Shown here piece by piece: positions 11,165 to 23,323 of a stretch of 64,000 nucleotides of DNA. Both the position numbers and the translations under genes were made by a program. The DNA lies in the NCBI GenBank assembly GCA_018398575.1, contig JAGTXZ010000003.1, positions 3,162,001 through 3,226,000 on the forward strand, given 5' to 3'. Numbering within the stretch: the first letter of the stretch is position 1; every line of letters starts with the position of its first letter. The notes beneath the pieces are model-generated. The model saw only the letters and a list, made by a program, of their open reading frames with translations, did no database searches and had not been told where the DNA came from. This stretch comes from Ampelomyces quisqualis. Lineage: Eukaryota; Ascomycota; Dothideomycetes; Pleosporales; Phaeosphaeriaceae.

Positions 11165-13945
11165 ATGGCTCCTCGCGCGAGCTCACCCGCGCTGTCCGAG
11201 AACGAGTTCGACATATTCGACGCACTTGCCGGCGGCGATGGCGCAGAACAAGAGACGGGATTAGGTGCAGACCTTGGACTAGATCTGGGACTCGGCAGTG
11301 ATGATGGCTCGGATGACGAGGCTTTCATCGCAGCGAAGCAGGCTGCGGCCAACCGGAAAAACTCGAACGCGCCTGGCAAATCTGGCAAGAAGGGCGGCGG
11401 GTTCCAGGCAATGGGCTTGAATGCAGCCCTCTTGAAAGCCATCACACAGAAGGGGTTCAAGATACCGACTCCGATCCAGCGCAAGGCTGTGCCGCTCATT
11501 CTGCAGGGCGACGATGTGGTCGGCATGGCCCGAACAGGTTCCGGAAAGACTGCTGCATTCGTTGTACCCATGATCGAGAAATTGAAGACGCACTCAGCCA
11601 AGGTTGGCGCCCGCGGAGTCATCATGTCCCCTTCTCGGGAACTGGCTCTGCAGACACTGAAGGTTGTGAAAGAGCTGGGCCGTGGAACAGATCTCAGGAC
11701 CATTCTGCTCGTTGGCGGTGACAGCCTGGAAGAGCGTGCGTATACTCCACATGAATGTGACAGTCACGGGCTCACAACATCCATGTAGAGTTCAACTCCA
11801 TGACCACGAATCCAGACATCATCATCGCAACGCCGGGTCGTTTCCTCCATCTCAAGGTCGAAATGGGACTCGACCTCTCTTCCGTACAATATATTGTGTT
11901 TGATGAAGCAGATCGCCTGTTTGAAATGGGTTTCGCAGCACAGCTATCCGAGATTCTCTATGCTTTGCCAGCATCCCGACAGACTCTGCTTTTTAGTGCT
12001 ACACTTCCGAAGTCCCTTGTCGAGTTTGCACGGGCTGGCTTGCAGGAACCGAAACTCATCCGTCTGGATGCCGAAAGTAAGATCTCGCCTGACCTCAAGA
12101 GCGCATACTTTACCATCAAATCGGGAGATCGCGACGGAGCATTATTTCACATCCTGGATAACATCATCAAAATGCCAGTGGGCCAGACCGAGGCTGCAAA
12201 GCAGGCAAAAGAGAATGCTGGAAACAGCAACGGCAAAAAGCGCAAGCGCAGCAATGGAAATCCTAAGGATGCGCCTGTTGAGGAATCTACAATCATTTTT
12301 GCAGCAACTAAGCACCGGGTTGAGTATTTGAGTACTCTACTTCGAGGAGCCGGCTACCCGGTTTCCTATGGTAAGTTTTGGTGGACGACTAATAAAGCCT
12401 TGGCTAATATCATCAGTGTACGGGAACCTTGACCAGACGGCGAGAAAGGAGCAGGTTGAAGAATTTCGAGCAGGTCTGACACGGATCCTCGTCGTCACTG
12501 ATGTCGCCGCCCGTGGAGTTGACATGCCGCACATTAATCACGTCATCAACTACGATTTCCCGTCCCAGCCCAAAATCTTCGTACACCGAGTTGGGAGAAC
12601 GGCTCGTGCTGGACGAAAGGGCTGGGCTTACAGCCTCTGTCGACATGTAGATCTGCCATACCTTATCGACCTACAAATGTTCCTTGGCAAACCACTCGTG
12701 GTTGGCCGATCGAGCAGTGAACCCAACTACGCCGAAGACTTCGTAGTCGGAAGTCTTGCTCCTTATCAACTAGAGCCGTCTGTTGAGCTGGTAAACAAAC
12801 AGCTCGCAGACGATGAAGATCTAGTCAATTTGCTGAATGTGGCAGAGAAGGGTGAGCGGCAATATCAGCGAACTCGAAACCAAGCAAGTAATCAAAGCGT
12901 GCATCGTGCCAAAGAAATGGCAGGTGGTCCAAAGTTTGCCGAAACACATATGCTGTTCAACGATGATATGCATGATGCGTTGCGAGCAAAAGAGGACATG
13001 CTCGAAAGGATACAGGGTTTCCGACCGGCTGAAACCGTGTTTGAGATTGGAAAACGCGGTGCTGGTAGTGAGACCGCAGAGATCATGCGCAAGAGACGAG
13101 TCACAGTCGAAAGGCAAAAGACGAAGCAACGCATGAACAAATCTATCGAGGATCGATCTGGGTTGGGCGAGAGAGTTGCGGATGCATCGTCTGATCCTGA
13201 TCTTGATTCGGACGATGATCAACAACCCGCAAATGGCGACTATGATTCCGACTCTGATGAGCTCGAAGTCACCATTTCACAGCCTACGTCAAAGAAGGTC
13301 GGAAATGATGATTGGCGTAACGACGAATTCTTCATGTCCTATTTGCCAAAAGAAAACATGGCAGAAGAGAAAGCGTATGGAGTGCAGGGAGGAGATGCAG
13401 GCAACTCCAACTTCGTTTCGGCAGCAAGAGCCGCAGAAATGTCTTTGGTCAACGATGAGATTCAGGGTTTTGCAGACGCCAGCAAGCCTCGCATGCGATG
13501 GGACAAAAAGTCCAAAAAATACGTCTCACGAGCTAACGATGAAGATGGCTCAAAGGGCGCTAAGATGGTACGAGGTGAGAGCGGCCAGAAGATTGCAGCC
13601 AGTTTCCGCAGTGGACGGTTCGATGATTGGCGGAAAGCCAACAAAATCAAAATGCAGCGTGTTGGCGAGATGGAGGCGCCTGGTCGCTCCTCGCAATTCA
13701 ATGGTGGTGGGCGCCACTACAAGCACAAGGCCGAGAAGGCGCCTAAGCAGGCTGACCGTTACCGCGACGACTACCATGTGCAGAAAAAGAGAGTGGAGGA
13801 AGCGAGGGAGAAGCGAGTTGGCCATTTCAAGCATGGCGGCGCCAAAAGCGAGCTCAAGGATGTGGACACGGTACGAAAACAGCGCAGAGTGCAGGAGCAG
13901 CGCAAGGAGAAAAACGCAAGGCCGTCGAAGAAGCGGAAATTCTAA
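11165..13945 (+). CDS. DBP10: DEAD-box RNA helicase Dbp10 (DDX54 family)
   Basis: Nucleolar ATP-dependent helicase for 60S ribosomal subunit assembly. Exons 11165-11735, 11789-12370 and 12417-13945 join in frame to 893 aa, in the family range. Motifs in order: Q motif region FKIPTPIQRKAVPLILQGDD, motif I ARTGSGKT, Ia SPSRELALQ, Ib ATPGR, II DEAD (VFDEADRLFEMGF), III SAT (LLFSATLPKS), IV IIFAAT, V VTDVAARGVD and VI HRVGRTARAGR. An N-terminal acidic region precedes the core. The C-terminal half has the Dbp10 features FRPAETVFEIGKRG and DDWRKANKIKMQRVGE, then a lysine/arginine-rich tail ending RPSKKRKF. Intron 1 (11736-11788) and intron 2 (12371-12416) have GTGCGT/TAG and GTAAGT/CAG borders. I chose ATG 11165 because the family-like N-terminus (ASSPALSENEFDIFDAL) starts there. 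Confidence 0.95.
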
Positions 13946-16900
13946 AAGCGTCGATAACGGATACCCGACTCATAAAGGAGTCAATGCAATATTTGTGCGC
14001 TTGCAGATCCCGTGTGTAACCATCTCGAATCGCCGCATGTCAACATCGACTAACGATACAACATGGCATGTCGAGCGCGAGTTATTATTGACAACCTCTC
14101 TACCACTACGGCTTAGCCAGTGGGGCTGGGATCTTTTCAGACCAACTTTCATTCGCCTACCCGCGCAGTTACATACATATGTAGATGGATGTCACTACAA
14201 CTGCTGTAACACAGCGGTGGTGAAGCGCGAACCTTGTTATTGCCCGGTATTGGAGTTGGCATGTTTCCTGTACTTGGCGAGTAGTTTATTGGGCCTGTTG
14301 TTACAGCTGTCAACCTCGACGACTTCCAGTGTCGACTTGAAAACAAATCTGCGAGAGCGACCACTCTCTCTTGGACGACCTAGTGCTTCACAGGTGGAAC
14401 TTGTCAAGAAAAAGATTGACGGGCTGTAGGTCCCGTTCGCCTGTGTCGACGATCCCTTGGATGAAAGAGTTTCTGACTTGAGATAGAGTTGATACGGACA
14501 GGCGACTTGGGTGTTGACCGACGACTCAATCTCACAAGGCGTAGATGAAGCAAGGTTAGAGGACCATGGAGCGCACATTGCCCTCCCTGCACTGTGCAGG
14601 CACGTCATCCTGCGAGTGGGCTTACCCGACCACTCCGTGCCAACCTTCTCGAAGAATCGCGGACGCCACAATAATGAAGCTCTGTGCAACGCGAGGCGGT
14701 CCGTTCGAGGTGCACAGCGCGCACCACCTCCAGACCATATGTAACAGTGCAGCCAGCGCGTGGTGAGCTGCTGTGCCACGTAGGGCAAGTCACCAATAGT
14801 CCAACGCCTTTTTGATATTGTCAATGAGCCCATCTTCCGATCGCAATTTCCCAGCGGCTCTCTTTTCGCATTTCAACCAAGGTCAACTGTTTCGTATCAT
14901 CGGACACGGGCGCTCAACGGCGCGGAGTGGCTTCAGGACGAGGCATAGCCAGGCGCTGTATCTCGGTAAACGGCTGAACACCTCGCAGACGGAAATTTTC
15001 GTTCCGTTGCGCGCCTGATGTGGTCTACTTCACCTACAAGTGTACGCCAAGGCTCGCGTGTGACGTTTTACTAGATCCTGCGCGTACTGTGCTGCTGTGT
15101 CTAAGACGCACGCGATGGCGGTGAGCCCTTGCCTGCTTATGTATGTAGGTAGATACTGGACCCGCATGTGCATGTGCTCACAACAAGAACGAGGCTCTCA
15201 GCCTCTTTGGCCCGCACCCACTCGCAAATCGAGAACAATGGGCCCAGCTGCCGAGGACGACCTCGCATGCAACGATCCCAGCAAGATGAGATGACCAGGG
15301 ATTTCTCGACGCCGCATCGGCTACTTTTGAGTATTGACACAGAAGAACGTGTCTCAAAGGCCAGGCACCGGTTTGTAGATCCCCACGGGATGAACCCGGG
15401 GCCCTGTCGAGAAACCCTGCCTGCTGACTTGGCGACCTTGACACGACGAGTGGGCTGCTCGCGAGTCGCGATGCAGGGCCGCCGTGGCCGCCCACGAGAC
15501 TGTACAGGGGAGGCGTGGGTGGTGTAACATTGGAGACATTCCACCACCCAGCTGCACAGTGACACATCGGCAGCGTCCGCAATGGCATGAGAACTAGGAC
15601 CCGAGTCCCTGGACACCGTCATGTACTGTACAATACTTCGGTAGCGGCAGGTGAAGTGCAATCTGCGGGCGAGATAAAGGGCCTTCTCACTATCGTCAAG
15701 CCGTCCCGCTGCCATTTTTGGACCACGATTGTCCACGGCTGCAACAGATACCTGGTCAACAACCAGGGCCGGGGGATTGTTAGATCTATATATTTTCCGC
15801 GGGCCGGGGCCCTTTGTCACACGGACGGATACGGGGTCGATGGTTCAACAGCGCATATGGCTCGTTCGATAATGCTCCTCGAGCAGCGCTAGCCGTCACA
15901 AACCCCCGGGGACTCGACCCTTTTGGCCTGTGAAGAAGAAACGCTCCCGCATGACTGGATCGGGCTCCACTACTTGCCGCCGAGGGGGCAGATGTTACGC
16001 AAACCAGGCGCATGCGAGCCGACGACGTGTGTGATAGCGTGCAGCAGTTGCAGATCGTCTTTGGTTGCATTGATGGCCAGTAGACACATTTTAAATTGTA
16101 ATGACCAGTGGGTTATACGGGCGCTATTCTGCAGTCGACATGCAGAACTTACACAGTAGAAGCTATTCTTGTCCCGTGCAATCTATCTACATACGCCCCA
16201 GCGGCGGCATCGATCTTCGCGGACGGCGGAGGGTCGGGAAAAGCTGCCGCTATCCTGCATTCAGTCATCTATCCGCATTGAGCCCGGCATGAAGGGTGAG
16301 GGTGAGCATCACCCAGCGAGTCCCTTCATCTTGTACCACGCCTGCCTGACCTCCATGGTCGCACTTTGCTCATACGCCGGCGCAGACTCGGTTAGCAGGC
16401 CCTCCAGCTATTGGAACGGAACTCTGGAACTCCCGTGCCGCCAGCAAAAAGAATGACCCTCTTCGCCCACCTCCGGCCCTATACGCCGATTTGCATGCTG
16501 CCTTTGTCTTGCCGTTCTGTCCAATTACTTTTGCCATCACACCCGCATTGCGTTTGTAATAAGCCCGTCACTGCTGACCCAGGCTTCGGCCACGCAATAA
16601 TGTCAATGCATCGCCCAAGGCTCTCTCCAACCCATCTGGTGGTAGATGCTCGGACACTTTTTGCGGTTGATCTTCGACGGCGCCAGGTTTCGATCGATAT
16701 CACCCACCGGAGTATTTTGTTGGCCAGCCACGCCAGCCCAGTGCATCACCACCCCACACCTATATTGGCTGTTCTATAGTCCTGGCATGTGTCGACGACA
16801 GTACTATGACTATCCCTGCGTTGAAGATGGGACGCCATCGTTGGTGCATGTTCTTGGTGTATGTACGGAGTATGGCTGGACAGACAGCAGATCAGAACTG

Positions 16901-18774
16901 CGTCCTGCTGGAGTGCGCGAGACTCGTCCACAGCTAGCGGCACTTTTCTGGCTATTCCCACATGGCTTGGGAGGCTTTCGACGGCCGGCGCCTTTGGCTC
17001 CGATTAACGTGGGCGCAAAGCGTGTCCCGAAATTCCGGCGACAAAGCAATGGCCGCAAGCGGTCGTGGAGCGTGCATACTCCCGGCACATATACACAGTT
17101 TGCTATACTTTCTGACCTTACGGATATACGTGCCTGAACTACATGGCGCCCGGGCCTAAACTGACCCCAAATAAGCGCTGTGAGATCTTAGTACTGCACA
17201 AGGCGTCGCGAGGTCAAGTCGTATCCGCGATGCGCCGTCGATCTGTCTGCTGTCATCAGGGCACGAGTTCCGCTGCGCATCAGTTCGATTTGGCTTGCGG
17301 TCACAGCTGTCACAGCTCCTGGTGCAGTGGGAGATGCGCAATGATGGAGAATGTGGTTGGTCTATTCACCCGGACATGCGACCTGACAGATACAAGCGTC
17401 TGGGTAGACCAGCACCATGTTCTGCTCACATCTAGTGGACCAGAACTGCGGGCCTGTCAGTGACGGCCACAATTCGCAACACTGCCTAGATATCTACATC
17501 GCTGCTGGAGCAAACGCCCTGTTGGCAGACGCTGGCGCCAGACTCGGAGCCATGGCAGAACATGACGCCGCCTTGTTTCCAGCATCTAACAACGGCCGTG
17601 GGACAAGAGCAAACGCGTTCGCATTGAGGGACAGCGGCTTATGCACCTGCACTCGCGTGTGGCTGCTCGATTCGAACCGCATTGTTTGCATAGGCGGCTG
17701 CAAAACAGTGGTGCAATACTCCGTACGGACTACGGAGTACTGTCTCGCCACTACGGAGTACGCAGCAAGTTCAAAGTTGCAAGCCCCTCAGAGACGGTTC
17801 GGAAAGCAGGGGGCAAGCCGGCGTGACAGGGTCCCCAGCGCCAAGTTCCAACCCGCCGTGTCCATGTCCATGCACACTCCACGCCCTGGTAGCCGTGCGT
17901 GGCCCTTGCGGACGCATCGACCGTCTGGGAGTGGGATTGCGGCCTGCCCAGCATATCTCTCCAAGAACCATCAGCCGAACGAGACCAGCATGTCCTCGTC
18001 CCAGAAGCGCAGCACATGCATTCCCTGCTCCCGTTACACGGAACTCATCGTGGCCCCATTCGCATGGATGCTGGCCCGTCATCTGCGCTGCGTCTACAAG
18101 GGTTCAGCAAAGATCTGAGAGCAGATTCTCCATAACCGACTTCTGGTTCTTATTACTGGGGAGCCTCCGCCGACGGTGCAGAAGTCTACTCTGTTCTTTT
18201 GCGCCGTGTGCTGTTCATTGGTCCCACCACACCCGAATCCATCATCACACCCTTGGGCCACCCTCGCCCTGCTTGCTGCAGCTCAAGTCGGGGCCGATTC
18301 GCTCACATTGGCCAGCGGTTCCGTCCTCGAGGTCCGCAGCATTGGGAAGACCCGTGGGCAAGGAAGTCGTGGTACCGTGAGCAATATCAAAAAAGGTATT
18401 GCATGAGCTCCGTTTCCCACATCTGTCTGCTCCGCACTCAAACCCTGGCTTCCATGCACATACTCTTGCTTTTTGCAGACGTCAAGCCTCGAAAACGCTC
18501 TCCGACTTCCGAGCTCCTGTGGCTGCGGCAGGGGTGTGCGCGCATGTGTTCTCCTCGTCATTACGGCTCTTTCCTCGCCTCTCAATTAGCCCACTATTAG
18601 TGGCCATGCAGTCAATCCGCTTGCGAGTCTAACGTCCTTTTGTAGTGGCTTCACTTCTTTGTTACACAGGAGCGCAACCCGTCCAGCAGTACTCCTTCTT
18701 GGAAGCACGACTGTTCACTCACCCACTGCGCTGTCGCTGCTGACGCAGCGTTTGAGCGCGGCGGCGGTCAAGCT
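13946..18774. other. 4.8-kb gap without a convincing gene
   Basis: Holds the DBP10 3' end and the upstream region of the regulator at 18775. Open frames here, the longest about 200-230 codons, have no recognisable domain and look like chance frames in GC-rich DNA. Four copies of the 9-mer TACGGAGTA/TACTCCGTA occur: one at 16864-16872 and three clustered at 17717-17760. About 18.2-18.7 kb is pyrimidine-rich with a TTACACAG acceptor-like site ending near 18670, so a leader intron or short upstream exon of the next gene is likely. Confidence 0.45.
17717..17760. repeat. Cluster of three TACTCCGTA/TACGGAGTA copies
   Basis: TACTCCGTA (17717-17725) and TACGGAGTA (17731-17739) form a 9-bp inverted repeat with a 5-base spacer, followed by another direct copy at 17752-17760. 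Confidence 0.85.
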
Positions 18775-20846
18775 ATGCAGAGTCTGGTTTTGCCTCGTCC
18801 GATCTCATTTCTGCCCACACCCCCCGGGCATCCTACAGAGCTTGAGGACGGTCTGGCGAAGCTCCCTTCTCGGCCCAGTCCCAGCAGGTCTGAACACCAG
18901 AGCTACCCATCTCCGCCCATGTCAGAACCTCATTCTCCATCTCGTCGTTTTACACAGACCTCAGACCCTTCTCGCCATTCGAACCAAGTACCAGGACTCC
19001 CCCCTCAGGGACTCGAAGCAGGCTTACCATTGCCTCCGTTGTCGTCTGCGCCACATGATCCGCCATCATCTCTGCCTACTTACGGCAATTCACAGCCGCG
19101 CCAGCTGTATTCTGCGGTGCCTCAGGGCACGATACAATCGAGTCCCTACGTCCCGAGACCCGCACCTCTACCTTCGCCATATGGCGGCGTTCAAAACCTG
19201 CCGCCAAACTATACTTATTGTAATCAACCTGCCGGAAGTCTTCAGTACGGATATTCCGGGCCGATTGGGCAGCAAGCAACAATGATCGCCCCGCCTCTTC
19301 TGCGACCTACGAAACCGGCGAGACGTACGAAAGCACACGTAGCATCTGCATGTGTCAATTGCAAGAAGGCGCATCTAAGCTGTGACGTGCAACGTCCGTG
19401 CGGTCGATGCGTCGCGTCTGAGAAGCAGGTTAGTCCCACAGGTTCAAAACATGTGTCCATGGTGTTCCCACGAAACACCATGCACCATTATCCGACTGAC
19501 ACAGCGGACAGGACACATGCAAAGATGTGCAGCACAAGAAGAGGGGCAGACCGCGACTAAGGGATGATAGAGACTCTTCCAGACACGAAGAAGGACAGCA
19601 ACCTAGCCAACCCCTTGGTGCAGTACCTGCGTCGGACCCCCAATCCTACCCTTATTCTTATGCGGGACTTGATGGGCAACAAAGCGTAGACCCAGCTCGA
19701 TATACCAGCAGATACAGAGAGGAACACGGTCCGGGTGCCGGTTCGCCGCAAAATCTGCTGTCTATTATTGGGGGCCAGCCAAATCGAGCCGGGGCTATCA
19801 AAACTGGACCATACCAGAACATAGCGTACCAACCACTGTCAGTAGCTTTTCTGAATCTAGACTTGGTGATCCAAAAGTCAAATCAAGCATTCCGGGAGCT
19901 GGTATCTTTCCTCGGGGACGTGCGGGGCAAACATCTCGGCGATTTGCTCGAAGCTGGGCAGGGCGAAAGCTTGCAGCGTCTGCGCAATGAACTGCTGGTG
20001 GAACGAGATCAACGTGAGCCAACGTACATGGCCCCCATCACTCCGATCGGGCAGGATCCGTGGCGGTCTACCATGGACCAAATTACATACAACGATGCCG
20101 ATAAGGTGAGTCGAGGGTTCAGCGATCGACGGATACTTTTCAGCTTCCGCACATCGAACGGCCAGTTTCAGTCTCTGCAGGCTCGGGTACGGTTAGCAAA
20201 AACATCGCTGTACTTTGTCACCTTGAGCGTGCGATCACCACCTGTTCCAGTAGGACCTCGACCACTGGGACCTCCTCTTTTGACGCAACAGCTGGGCCCG
20301 CCGACCCCAGGCCACACCTCACAGACAATGTCTGCGCCAACAACAGCGCCTGTTAGGGACCTGACGCCGCGACACCCTAGACCTCCATCGTCAACGAGCT
20401 CGGCACCAAGCTCCCCATACTTCAACTTCTCTTCTGTGCGCACTTCGCTCCCGACGTTCAGTCCTAGCTCTTACGGCAGTAGCTCTTCGTACGGCTACTC
20501 GCCCACATCTGGCGGCGAGTCGGGCTACTTCCCCAGCGTCCAACACGCCGCGCATCCAAGCACTGTTTATCCTTCGCCGTACGCGGTTCCGCCCGTGCGA
20601 AATCCATCCATCACGTCGGACCCGTTGTGCGCATTCAATCGACCGGCGCGTCTCGAGGGCTTACATCTTCCGCCTATTCGAACGGGTCCTGCGCCGCTGG
20701 GGTCGCCATTGCAAATGGGTCGTCAGAGCGCGACGGAGCGTGTGCGACGACGCGCATCGTCACCTCGAACCGCCCAGGGGCGTGCATCTGCGACGCCAGA
20801 GACGGGCAAACGAAGGAGATTGAACATTCAAGAGGTGTTGGACTAA
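18775..20846 (+). CDS. Zn2Cys6 transcription factor with PAS-like region
   Basis: A fungal nuclear regulator; its target genes cannot be told from sequence. Exon 1 18775-19428 and exon 2 19512-20846 (GTTAGT/CAG intron) give 662 aa. Residues about 1-190 are rich in proline, serine and tyrosine. The binuclear zinc cluster spans the splice junction: CVNCKKAHLSC, then DVQRPCGRC and DTC, i.e. C-X2-C-X6-C-X5-C-X2-C-X8-C. It is followed by a basic linker KKRGRPRLRDD. A middle segment (LSVAFLNLDLVIQKSNQAFR, LGDVRGKHLGDLLE) resembles the PAS-like domain seen in some such regulators; a Pro/Ser/Tyr-rich tail follows. The open frame continues upstream of ATG 18775 to an acceptor-like site near 18670 (ERNPSSSTPSWKHDC), so an extra 5' exon is possible. 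It may belong to the Rds2/Ert1/AcuK type, but I am not sure. Confidence 0.85.
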
Positions 20847-22260
20847 GGTGTCCAAGTGCCCAAGGGTACCAATTGACTAGTGCTACGTGGGAATGCACTT
20901 GGGCCATGCCGCCATGGTTGGTTTCCGCAACGTCACATTCGTCACACCTACACGACGTGGTTCTTCTGCCGCTCACCCCCTTTGTCCCCTCACAACGGCA
21001 TCAAGATTTAGATACCACAGCTTCACGTCTTTTCTGCGTTTTCTCTTTCCACCCCCCACCAACCTTTTTCTTCGCTTCTCGGACTACCTAGCTTCGGCTT
21101 GGCCTCTTCCCAACATTGTAGTTAGGTATCATTGGAAAAGAAAAGGGAAAAAATCTTGCACATTCATGGCCAATGCAAATGCATGGGGGGCCCTTCCAAT
21201 CCCTTCAACATAAACGTATATACATGTCGAATACACCATTTTGCGTGTCTCGAACTTGCGTACCGCGTATGCTCCGCACATGCATCTAGAAAATAGTAGT
21301 ACGGAGTACACTTATGTAGCATCAGCACCAGCATGGGCAGCTCACCAGTCCGTACGTAGTACAGCGAACGACCGTGCGCTCGCCACGTGCGGCACGGCAC
21401 GATGCATCGCACACCAAAGGCCACACCCAACATGACATGTTGTGCTTTCCAGCAGCGCGGGTTCCAGGCTGAAAGAAATAGACTTTTCCGTCTGCAAGCA
21501 AGTGCGTACGTACCAAGCAGATGGGAGATTCTCCAGGGAACAGGAAAAAAAACCGCAGGGTGGACGAATGGAATGCGCCAACGAGCTTTTTTTTGGGGGT
21601 TTTTTTTTCCTCAACAAGGAAGAAAAAGAAACACGATGAGATGTTGCGGCGCTTGTGGGTTGTGCTGTTGTGTCAGGAATTTCTGCGCGGACATGTGGGA
21701 GTGGGGGTTGAATTCGTTGTTGGAGTTGTGGAGAGACGCTGCAGGCCCCATGGCCAAAATACAACGGAGGCAGAGACATTGCTTCATGGTAAGTAAGAGG
21801 CGAAAAGGAGCTTGGTGTGAAGAGTATGCATTGCGATCATGTATGATGGGTTTGTCTTTCTTTCATGGCATATGCTGTGTCTAAACATTTCCTACTTCTT
21901 CGACTAATGCGGGGCGATCTACCGTTGCCTCTCATGTCCATGAACCGTTCCAGGTAAGTCGGCGCTTGGCTAGATACAAACATGAGATACTTATCTCGCT
22001 GTGGCGCTGGGAGTGAGAAGGTCTGTTGCATCTGGTGACGCCTGACAGGTGCTGCGGGGCGCGGGATGAGGCATGTGCCGAGGTCTGGGAAGCTGTGGCT
22101 GCAGTGTGGCGGGGAGGTACGAGGACATGCCGGCGTCGGGGTCGAGATATGCAAGCGTCGGGGTCGAGATATGCAACTGTACTGATCCTTTGTCGGTGCT
22201 GGCTGCGGGTGAGAGACGATGGATGCTCGAGGTAGTCAGGCGCACGGAAATTCTCCGCGC
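20847..22260. other. Intergenic, tail-to-tail region
   Basis: Lies between two converging genes. No gene seen. It contains a T-rich homopolymer run (about 21589-21612), one TACGGAGTA copy (21300-21308) and the 22-bp duplication at 22133. Confidence 0.5.
22133..22176. repeat. 22-bp perfect tandem duplication
   Basis: Two exact adjacent copies (22133-22154 and 22155-22176) starting GCGTCGGGGTCGAGATAT. It lies about 85 bp beyond the stop codon of the J-protein gene, probably in its 3' UTR. Confidence 0.9.
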
Positions 22261-23003
22261 TCATCCAAGCGCCTTGACCTTCTTCTTTTTCTTCTTGCCG
22301 CCCTCGGGTTCCGGCTTCTTGCCCTGGGTGAAGTCCCTCCAGCTGCCGATGCGCTGCTCTCGGCTCTTGTCCCAGGCATCGTCGTGGTCGCGCTTTCGCT
22401 TTCGCTCGGCAGCTTCTTCGTCGTCCTTCTTCTGCTGGCGTCCTTCCTCGCGCATCTGTGCCTTCATTTGTCGCTGCTTTCGCATCTCGTTGTCGCGGAT
22501 GACCCAGATGGTCTTTTCTTTCCAGGCCTTCCGGAAGTCGTCGCTTCGCGTCTCCTCGTCGTCGGCCGTGAGCTTCTTCTCGCGCATGAGCAGCATGCGG
22601 GCATCTGCCACGTTCTCGTCGAGTTCGGCGCGGAGCTTCTCGTCGAGCAGCACAGACTGGGCTTTCTTGAGGCGGTCGAAGGCATCGGGCGCGAGCGGGT
22701 TCTTGGTTTTGTCGGGATGGATCAGGAGGGACTTGGCGCGGTAGACTTTCTTGATGTCGGACTCGGGCACGCCTGGCTGGAGGCCGAGGACCGCGTAGGC
22801 GTCGAGACTGAAGACATTGCGGATTCCTGGGGAGGTGAGCATTGCGTGTGTTGATGGGGCAAAGAGCATGTGGCTGCAGCGCTACGTACGGTCGATCTCC
22901 TCGTCCTGGAGCGTGTTAGCCGGGGTCGCGAGTGTCAACAGCAGTGGAATACCTTGTCGAGCTCCTTGCCGGCTGCGTGGAGCTCTGCCTCGATGTCGGC
23001 CAT
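22261..23003 (-). CDS. J-domain protein, Spf31/DNAJC8-like
   Basis: Co-chaperone of the DNAJC8 type, associated with the spliceosome in fission yeast and animals; nuclear role inferred from family. Exons 22953-23003, 22890-22905 and 22261-22826 join in frame to 210 aa. The short first two exons encode MADIEAELHAAGKELDK and DEEID. The J domain (about residues 28-90) has DAYAVLGLQPGVPESDIKK and an intact HPD tripeptide (LLIHPDKTKNP), needed to stimulate Hsp70. The rest is a long charged helix rich in Glu, Lys and Arg (RKQRQMKAQMREEGRQQKKD) ending in a lysine run, as in DNAJC8. It is head-to-head with DBP4. Confidence 0.88.
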
Positions 23004-23323
23004 GCTGCGATGGGCTGTGAGGGGACAGTGGAAGGGGCAGTACGGAGTACGGGATACAGCTTATCTCAGTATATCATACGCCCCGCACAGCCCCTTAGCC
23101 AATCAACCCTGATTACGATAGCTATTACTCATCAGGCTGCGGGCCCGAAAAATACTTACGTAAGTAAGATCGCCAGGGCAGGATGATTTATGAGATAAGA
23201 TACAGCCGAGACCCCCGCGGCGCATGGGCCCCTCCTCCACCCAAACTTCTCTCCGCCCAGATTTCTCTCCACCCTAATTCCCTATGCGCCGCCGCACCTG
23301 CACCGCGACAACAATGCTCTGAA
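23004..23323. promoter_or_regulatory. Bidirectional promoter, J protein / DBP4
   Basis: 320 bp between two divergent start codons. It contains a TACGGAGTA copy at 23041-23049. No TATA box is clear. Confidence 0.5.

Noticed and set aside
13176..14429. 417-codon plus-strand frame
   Set aside because: Most of it is an out-of-frame reading of the DBP10 C-terminus and the rest is 3' flank; no domain.
14237..14833. 198-codon minus-strand frame
   Set aside because: No domain, no splice support, tryptophan/cysteine-rich chance composition.
15137..15820. 227-codon minus-strand frame
   Set aside because: No recognisable family and three overlapping frames of similar length, as expected by chance in GC-rich DNA.
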